46,837 nt of DNA from Bacteroidales bacterium. GTDB lineage: Bacteria; Bacteroidota; Bacteroidia; Bacteroidales; F082. The position numbers and the translations under genes were made by a program. Within the stretch, counting starts at the first letter, position 1, and every line of letters begins with the position of its first letter. Below, one piece after another: positions 40,482 through 46,837 of this stretch. The notes beneath the pieces were generated by a model. That model made no database searches, had not been told where the DNA came from, and saw only the letters and a program-made list of their open reading frames with translations. The stretch covers positions 1-46,837 of the forward strand of contig WGDP01000041.1 of NCBI GenBank assembly GCA_015493215.1. Reading direction: 5' to 3'.

Positions 40482-41246
40482 ATGAGAGATTTGCAATATA
40501 GATTTTTAGAAATGCTTGATGAATTCGGCTATGATATTTTTAATCTGAAAATGATTAAAGACACCGGATATTTTTCGGCCAAACGAATAAGCTATGCTTT
40601 AAAATCTTTAACAAAATCAGGAATGCTAATAAAAATCGAACAAGGGAAATATGTCAGAAGCAATTTTAACAATGAATTTGTAATAGGTAATTTTTTAGCT
40701 CCTGATGGTGGAATCGGTTATTGGTCTGCATTAAATTCCTATGGTTTAACCGAACAATTTCCGAATGTAATATTTATCCAGACATCAAAAAGAAAAGGCG
40801 AAATAGTTTTTAGAAACCTGCGCTACAAATTTGTCAAGGTTGCTCCCCGTAAACTAAAGGGTTATAAAAAAATTGGAATTGGCAACCACAGTTACAGGAT
40901 GAGTGATTTGGAAAAGACCATTGTTGATTGCTTTGATTTGCCTCAACATGCCGGCTGGTATCACGAAACAATCAAAGCATTTAATAATGCCAAGCTGAAT
41001 CCCAACAAATTAATCAGGTATTGCAAAATAATCAATAATACATCTGCTACCAAACGTATGGGATATTTAAGTGAATTATTAGGAAAAAAGGAAATGGCAT
41101 CATTTATACAATATGCACAAAGTGCAATAAAGCAATCTTATTCGCTATTTGAAATCAGTGGAGAAACCGATGGGCAATATGACAACAGATGGAAGTTGGT
41201 TATAAATATGCCTATTGAGGAAATTATTGAAATTGCAAATTCATGA
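40482..41246 (+). CDS. AbiEi-type (type IV TA) antitoxin / transcriptional regulator
   Basis: N-terminal winged-helix region (FNLKMIKDTGYFSAKRISYALKSLTKSGMLIKIEQGKYVRSN) then GGIGYWSALNSYGLTEQFPNVIFIQTSKRKGEIVFRNLRYKFVKV...MSDLEKTIVDCFDLPQHAGWYHETIKAF, typical AbiEi layout. Confidence 0.85.
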   Translation: MRDLQYRFLEMLDEFGYDIFNLKMIKDTGYFSAKRISYALKSLTKSGMLIKIEQGKYVRSNFNNEFVIGNFLAPDGGIGYWSALNSYGLTEQFPNVIFIQTSKRKGEIVFRNLRYKFVKVAPRKLKGYKKIGIGNHSYRMSDLEKTIVDCFDLPQHAGWYHETIKAFNNAKLNPNKLIRYCKIINNTSATKRMGYLSELLGKKEMASFIQYAQSAIKQSYSLFEISGETDGQYDNRWKLVINMPIEEIIEIANS

Positions 41247-41376
41247 CAAACAAAGAAAAAACAAACGTGCCTGGAAAAGTAGTTTAAGCCATCATTTACC
41301 CTCCGGCAAGCTTCCTGAAATTGATTCGGTTTACGATGAGTTGAAAAGTTTTATAGAATCTATATTAAAAAAATAA
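41243..41376 (+). pseudogene. AbiEii-type toxin remnant: start codon overlap plus C-terminal tail only
   Basis: ATGA overlap with the antitoxin stop at 41243; frame from 41245 reads DKQRKNKRAWKSSLSHHLPSGKLPEIDSVYDELKSFIESILKK*, like AbiEii C-termini; the ATG frame itself stops after 14 codons. Confidence 0.65.
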
Positions 41377-41400
41377 TCAATAATTTTAAAACAGTATAAA

Positions 41401-42411
41401 ATGGAAGAAATCACCAACAAAAACACAAAAGCACAAATTCTTGAAGCGTATGAAAAGCTTCTGAAACAGGTAAAAGAGGCCAAAGCCGAAAAACCGAAAC
41501 AGGTGCAACAGGAAAAACAGGAACGGGAAACCGTTAAAAAAGTTGAAAAGGTTACTGATAAAGCCATTGTTGACGAAATAGGAAACCTAAAAACCAATCT
41601 TGCCAAAAGTCTTGATAAAGTTGAGGATTCGCTGTTGGCTGAGTTTGAAAAGCTTAAAGAGCTAAAGGAGGCCATTGAAGTGGAAAAGAAAAACCTGAAA
41701 GAACTTTATGATCTGTCGGTTACCACCGATTCGCTAGCGGCCATGCTACTGGCACAAAAAGAACAGAAGGAAGCTTTTGAAAAAGAAATGAAAGAGCAGA
41801 AAGAAGTATTCGAACAGGAAATGGCCGATAAACATACACAATGGAAATTGGAAAAAGAGCGGCTGGAACGCGAAGAAAAAGAGTATCAGGAAGAGCTAAA
41901 GAAAAAGCGCAAGCGCGAAGAGGAAGAATACCAATATGCCTTAAAAATAACCCGTCAGAAAGAGGCCGATGCCTATGCCGCCAAAAAAGCAAAATTGGAA
42001 ACTGAATTGGAAGAAAAGCGTGCCGCCTTTGAAAAAGAGATTGCCGAAAGAGAAGCCAATGTTTCCAAAGCCGAAAAAGAGTTGGCCGAATTGAGGGCAA
42101 AAGCCGAAAACTTTCCAAAAGAACTGGAAAAAGCCGTTGCCGACAAAGAAAAAGAGATTACAAAGCAACTTGCTTCCAAATTTGAATTTGAAAGCAAACT
42201 GGCCGAAAAACAAAACGAGGGTGAGCTGCGACTAAAAGGGCAAACCATTGAAGCTTTAAAAGAGAAAATTGCCGAAATGCAAAAACAAATCAAAGAGCTG
42301 AGCGAAAAAGCCAACCTCGCTGAGAAAAATGTGAAAGATATAGCAGTAAAAGCCATCGAAAGCAGTTCTAAAATCCAGGTGTTTCCGGCTAAAGAAAACG
42401 ATAAGGAATAG
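41401..42411 (+). CDS. Long coiled-coil protein of unknown function
   Basis: 336 aa, extended heptad-like E/K/A/L-rich region (about residues 75-310), no enzymatic motif recognised. Confidence 0.8.
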   Translation: MEEITNKNTKAQILEAYEKLLKQVKEAKAEKPKQVQQEKQERETVKKVEKVTDKAIVDEIGNLKTNLAKSLDKVEDSLLAEFEKLKELKEAIEVEKKNLKELYDLSVTTDSLAAMLLAQKEQKEAFEKEMKEQKEVFEQEMADKHTQWKLEKERLEREEKEYQEELKKKRKREEEEYQYALKITRQKEADAYAAKKAKLETELEEKRAAFEKEIAEREANVSKAEKELAELRAKAENFPKELEKAVADKEKEITKQLASKFEFESKLAEKQNEGELRLKGQTIEALKEKIAEMQKQIKELSEKANLAEKNVKDIAVKAIESSSKIQVFPAKENDKE

Positions 42412-42456
42412 TAAAAACAAGTTCAAATGCTAAATTAAAACTTTAAAAATTTTCCC

Positions 42457-43476
42457 ATGCCTGCCAAACAACCCTTAAAACTTACCGAACTGCGTGCCCT
42501 GATAAAAAAGCACGACCGCAAAGACTTGGAATTTATTATTGCACAATTGTACAAGATGATTCCAAAAGATAAAAAAATTGATAATGATGTAGCCTCATTA
42601 ATTGAAAATCCGGAGAAGTTTGCGAATAGCTCCAAAACCTCAAAAAAAGGTAAAGCAATGCGGCCTTTCAGCGAAGTGGAAAAAGAAGTTTTGTTTTTTG
42701 AAGCCAATGCCTATGAACAAAACTATATGATACCAAACCGGAGTATTAAAAAAGCCGACAGGCCCAAATGGCGTTTTGTGGTTAAAAGGCTGTACAAAGA
42801 GCTGAATGAGTATGCCAAACAGGAAGACTACATCAAAAAAACTGCCGACAACCTGCTTAAACTATACGAAGTGCTTACCTATGCCTGCGGTTACTATCTG
42901 TTTAATGCTTACGATGCGTTTGAATCGGTGGGTATTGCACAAGAAACATTCTTTCAATCGGTTGTTGATAAATATAATAAAACACAGGAGAGAGAAGCAT
43001 TTATTTCAAAGTCTATTGATATCATGTTCGACAACTTTTTGAACCGTTACACCCTTTATTCAGATTTGATGTGGGTATTTTTGGAATATGTTCAAACACC
43101 TGATATGCTTTATCTTACCATTGATATTTCCCGGCAAAAACGACAAAAACTGGCAAAAAGTGAAAAAACGACAAAAGGCGACTATGAATATGAGGTAGAA
43201 AAAAAGCTTAATAATTACACCGAGTTGATTTTCAGGTGTTATGCCGGTCTGTATGAATTTGATAATGCCCTTAACGATTATCAAAAATATGCCATTGAAA
43301 GAGAGGAAGAGGTAAAGTTATATATTCTTATCAGCCTTTTATTCGATTATGAAAAGAAAGACTTGATTTTGAAACTTATTATTGAAAATGAGAAGAAAAT
43401 GGCACTAAGAGAACGCCTGATTAAACTGAAAAATTATATTTTGGAAAAAGATGAATTACCAAAGTATATGTATTAG
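42457..43476 (+). CDS. Uncharacterised 339-aa helical protein (N-terminus weakly reminiscent of DUF6155)
   Basis: MPAKQPLKLTELRALIKKHDRKDLEFIIAQLYKMIPKDKKID...; 45 bp after the coiled-coil gene and 11 bp before cas4. Confidence 0.75.
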   Translation: MPAKQPLKLTELRALIKKHDRKDLEFIIAQLYKMIPKDKKIDNDVASLIENPEKFANSSKTSKKGKAMRPFSEVEKEVLFFEANAYEQNYMIPNRSIKKADRPKWRFVVKRLYKELNEYAKQEDYIKKTADNLLKLYEVLTYACGYYLFNAYDAFESVGIAQETFFQSVVDKYNKTQEREAFISKSIDIMFDNFLNRYTLYSDLMWVFLEYVQTPDMLYLTIDISRQKRQKLAKSEKTTKGDYEYEVEKKLNNYTELIFRCYAGLYEFDNALNDYQKYAIEREEEVKLYILISLLFDYEKKDLILKLIIENEKKMALRERLIKLKNYILEKDELPKYMY

Positions 43477-43487
43477 TAACTGTACAA

Positions 43488-44006
43488 ATGCAAATAACCG
43501 GTACCCATATCAACTATTATTTTGTTTGCAAGCGCAAACTGTGGCTTTTTGCCAACAACATTCAAATGGAGCACACCAGCAGCCGGGTTTCAGAGGGTAA
43601 TCTTATTCATGAAACCACCTATCAGCAACGCACATCAAAATACGAAGAGGTTGCCATTGGTGGTATTAAAGTTGATTATTACGATGCAAAAAACAAAGTA
43701 ATTCACGAAGTTAAAAAGTCAAATAAAATTGAAACGGCTCACATTTGGCAGCTAAAATATTATCTGTTTGTTTTTGAAAAAGCCGGTATTGAAGGAGTAA
43801 CAGGCAAACTTGAATATCCCAAATTGCGTCAAACCGAGGAGGTGATTCTAAGCAATCGGGATGTTGAAGAACTGCAAGATGTTATAAACGAGATTAAAAA
43901 TATAATAACATCGGAAACATGCCCCGGAGTTCTTAACGCTACAATTTGCAAACGATGCAGCTATTATGACTTTTGCTTTAGCGGAGAAGCCGAACAGGAT
44001 GAATAA
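43488..44006 (+). CDS. cas4: CRISPR-associated exonuclease Cas4
   Basis: QITGTHINYYFVCKRKLWLFANNIQME...SRVSEGNLIHETTYQQR...; C-terminal Cys cluster CPGVLNATICKRCSYYDFC. Confidence 0.94.
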   Translation: MQITGTHINYYFVCKRKLWLFANNIQMEHTSSRVSEGNLIHETTYQQRTSKYEEVAIGGIKVDYYDAKNKVIHEVKKSNKIETAHIWQLKYYLFVFEKAGIEGVTGKLEYPKLRQTEEVILSNRDVEELQDVINEIKNIITSETCPGVLNATICKRCSYYDFCFSGEAEQDE

Positions 44007-44043
44007 ATTTAACAACTAAACACAGACTTTAAAATTAATAAGC

Positions 44044-45051
44044 ATGTCAAAAAAAACCTATTACCTGTTCAACCCCGGTCGCTTGTCACGCAAGGACAAT
44101 ACGCTTAAATTCACTCCTGTTGACCAAAATGGGATTGAAGGAAAGCCACGTTATCTGCCTGTTGAGCAAGTTGACCAGTTATACTGTTTTGGCACCATTG
44201 ATGCCAACTCGTCCATGTACAACTTTCTTGGAAAAAACGAAATTGCTGTCCATTTTTTCGACTACTACGAAAACTACACCGGATCGTTTTTATCAAAAGA
44301 TTACCTTTTATCGGGCAAAATGCTCATTAAACAATCGGCACATTACTCATCCCTTAAAAAGCGAATAAAAATTGCCAGAGCGTTTATCGAAGGAGCAAGT
44401 TACAACATTTTAAAAAACCTTAAATATTATCAAAACCGCGGCAAAGAACTTGAAAGCTATATTACTCAAATAGAAACTTATCGCAAAAGCATAAGCAGCA
44501 TTAACCGGATTGATAAATTAATGGGTATTGAAGGAAACATCCGGATGACCTATTACAAGGCTTTCGATATTATTTTGAACGGACTTAAAATGGAAGGGCG
44601 AAGCATGCAGCCTCCGCAAAACGAAGTAAATGCCCTTATTTCGTTTGGTAACATGATGTGTTATGCGCAGGTTTTAAGAAGCATACATCAAACGCAATTA
44701 AACCCTGTTATCAGTTTTTTACACAGCCCCGGCGAACGACGATATTCGCTGGCACTCGATTTATCCGAAATATTTAAACCCTTACTTGTTGACCGGGTAA
44801 TATTTAAAGTGCTAAACAAAAACATGCTTACTGCCAACGATTTTGATTCAAAAATCGGGCGTATAGTAATGAAAGAAAAGGGTAAGAAAAAATTTATTGA
44901 AACCTTTGAGCAGCGCCTTTCCGAAACCATTATGCACCGTACACTCGAAAGGAAAGTGAGTTATAAACATTTAATAAAGCTGGAAGCCTATAAGTTACAA
45001 AAGCACCTTTTGGATATAGAAGAATACAAGCCATTTAAAATGTGGTGGTAA
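44044..45051 (+). CDS. cas1: CRISPR integrase Cas1 (type I-B)
   Basis: [18 protein letters not shown]...[45 protein letters not shown]...; [43 protein letters not shown]. Confidence 0.97.
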   Translation: MSKKTYYLFNPGRLSRKDNTLKFTPVDQNGIEGKPRYLPVEQVDQLYCFGTIDANSSMYNFLGKNEIAVHFFDYYENYTGSFLSKDYLLSGKMLIKQSAHYSSLKKRIKIARAFIEGASYNILKNLKYYQNRGKELESYITQIETYRKSISSINRIDKLMGIEGNIRMTYYKAFDIILNGLKMEGRSMQPPQNEVNALISFGNMMCYAQVLRSIHQTQLNPVISFLHSPGERRYSLALDLSEIFKPLLVDRVIFKVLNKNMLTANDFDSKIGRIVMKEKGKKKFIETFEQRLSETIMHRTLERKVSYKHLIKLEAYKLQKHLLDIEEYKPFKMWW

Positions 45052-45064
45052 AAGAGTAATAATT

Positions 45065-45328
45065 ATGTATGTAATATTGGTTTACGACATTGGCGAAAAG
45101 CGGGTAGGCAAAATGCTCAAATTGTGCCGAAAATATTTAAACTGGATTCAGAACTCGGTATTTGAAGGCGAGTTAACCGAAATTCAGCTAAAACGGCTTA
45201 AATTTGAAGCCTCTGAGATTATGAAAAAAGAAGAAGACAGTTTAATTATTTTTAAAACAAGGCAGGAAAAATGGCTTGAAAAAGAGGTGATTGGTGAAGA
45301 AAAAAACACGCTGGATCAATTTTTATAG
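45065..45328 (+). CDS. cas2: CRISPR-associated Cas2
   Basis: MYVILVYDIGEKRVGKMLKLCRKYLNWIQNSVFEGELTEIQLKRLK. Confidence 0.97.
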   Translation: MYVILVYDIGEKRVGKMLKLCRKYLNWIQNSVFEGELTEIQLKRLKFEASEIMKKEEDSLIIFKTRQEKWLEKEVIGEEKNTLDQFL

Positions 45329-45548
45329 TTGTCGGAAAGCATAAGCAAGCCTTTACGTTTATGCGTTTTCAGGCAAGAAACAACCAATATCGCTCTTTGA
45401 CATCTTGTATCTCAGCTACTTATGTTAAGTTGTCGTAGAAGCAGCAAAATAGTATTATTCCACATCGACGAGAAAAGCCACCAAAAAGACTTGGCAGTTT
45501 CAGGATAAGTTATTGAAAAACAAGTTATCTTTGTCGTTAGCTTAACGG
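45329..45548 (+). promoter_or_regulatory. CRISPR leader, with a TAnnTTTG-type -7 element at 45526-45533
   Basis: 220-bp non-coding interval between cas2 and repeat 1; TATCTTTG lies 15 nt upstream of repeat 1; repeat 3' end ATTGAAAC sets + strand polarity. Confidence 0.7.
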
Positions 45549-46835
45549 CTATCAATCGCACCAAACCGGAATTGAAACAACATCAGGAAATAGTTATCAG
45601 TCATTTTGGCAATTCTATCAATCGCACCAAACCGGAATTGAAACTCCTAATAGCTTAATTGTTAGATTTTTCATAATCTTCTATCAATCGCACCAAACCG
45701 GAATTGAAACTCTGGTGTTGGATTTCTTTAATATCGGCACCGGCACTATCAATCGCACCAAACCGGAATTGAAACCCGTTAAGTACGATAAGTATTACAA
45801 CACCGTGCTGCCCTATCAATCGCACCAAACCGGAATTGAAACTTCCGGGTTTGTTAAATCTTCTATTACCTGAAACAGGCTATCAATCGCACCAAACCGG
45901 AATTGAAACTTAATAAATTAACCGGCGATTTCCCCGAATAATCGCACCTATCAATCGCACCAAACCGGAATTGAAACCTATTCATATTTGCTTTATTCAG
46001 CAAAATATCACGTTCCTATCAATCGCACCAAACCGGAATTGAAACTGAAGAAAGCCGACCTGGTAAAATTGCGTGACCAGCCTATCAATCGCACCAAACC
46101 GGAATTGAAACAACATTATCCGGCATAATTTTGTCAAGTTTTTTATACTATCAATCGCACCAAACCGGAATTGAAACAACATTGACTACATTGTTCGTAA
46201 TATGAATTCATTCTATCAATCGCACCAAACCGGAATTGAAACATCTGTCAAACCTGCACCAAATAATGTTTTTGTTTGCTATCAATCGCACCAAACCGGA
46301 ATTGAAACTATAATTTTAAAAACAAGCAAAAATAGTAAAATATGCTATCAATCGCACCAAACCGGAATTGAAACTATTGATGATGATGGATTAGGTATAT
46401 GAGTAGCAGAACTATCAATCGCACCAAACCGGAATTGAAACTATTTTGTCACTGCAAATTATTTCAGCATATCTAAACTATCAATCGCACCAAACCGGAA
46501 TTGAAACTGGTTGAAGATGAAAAAGGCAACATCGTTGGCAGCGCTATCAATCGCACCAAACCGGAATTGAAACTGTTGATGAAGTTTTTTTCATTCTGCG
46601 TTGCATGGCTATCAATCGCACCAAACCGGAATTGAAACCAATTAGAAATAAATGTATTTAACTTTTTTGTTATCCTATCAATCGCACCAAACCGGAATTG
46701 AAACTTGCAAAACATTAAGCATTGCGTATGCTTTGGGTACTATCAATCGCACCAAACCGGAATTGAAACCAATTAGAAATAAATGTATTTAACTTTTTTG
46801 TTATCCTATCAATCGCACCAAACCGGAATTGAAAC
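45549..46835 (+). CRISPR. Type I-B CRISPR array, at least 20 repeats / 19 spacers, truncated by the window end
   Basis: 30-bp repeat CTATCAATCGCACCAAACCGGAATTGAAAC repeated 20 times with no variant seen; spacers 35-38 bp. Confidence 0.99.
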
Positions 46836-46837
46836 AA

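Noticed and set aside
41331-42356. Antisense ORFs over the coiled-coil gene (41331-41675, 41720-42118, 41941-42213, 41973-42356)
   Set aside because: Ser/Phe/Leu-rich reverse translations of a Lys/Glu-rich coiled coil; typical artefacts.
45940-45977. Apparent extra partial repeat at the end of spacer 6 (aatcgcac before ctatcaatcgcacc)
   Set aside because: Spacer length (38) is within the range of the array and only 8 bases match; most likely chance.
45997-46715. ORFs across the CRISPR array (45997-46182 -, 46202-46402 +, 46473-46715 -)
   Set aside because: Translations are just the repeat in frame (FQFRFGAID / CYQSHQTGIET); not proteins.

Overview
Bacteroidota (Bacteroidales-like) chromosomal window. 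Bp 1-31.3k is mostly ordinary genus-level content: T9SS-sorted secreted proteins, a TonB receptor + DUF4249 pair, a RelA/SpoT-type (p)ppGpp enzyme, floA-nfeD, clpS, a NUDIX hydrolase, an ECF sigma factor, a BPL_N/GATase-like protein, and a minus-strand run C10 peptidase > FecR > SusC > SusD > C45 Ntn-hydrolase. Two minus-strand secreted proteins (709 and 1699 aa) are built from tandem ~340-aa GATase-like + Ig-like units. Bp 31.5k-46.8k is a complete type I-B CRISPR-Cas locus: cas6, cas8 (Cst1-like CxxC/CxxC), a 160-aa helical ORF, cas7, cas5, HD-cas3, cas4, cas1, cas2, and an array of at least 20 identical 30-bp repeats that runs off the window. The locus has unusual additions: (i) a RelE-like toxin-antitoxin pair embedded and translationally coupled between cas7 and cas5; (ii) an intact AbiEi-type antitoxin followed by only the first codon and last ~44 codons of what looks like AbiEii, i.e. 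an apparent orphan antitoxin; (iii) a 40-codon internally deleted cas6 remnant upstream; (iv) a long coiled-coil protein and an uncharacterised 339-aa protein packed immediately upstream of cas4-cas1-cas2; (v) a non-adjacent duplicated spacer. All family calls come from reading motifs in the translations; no database search was run.
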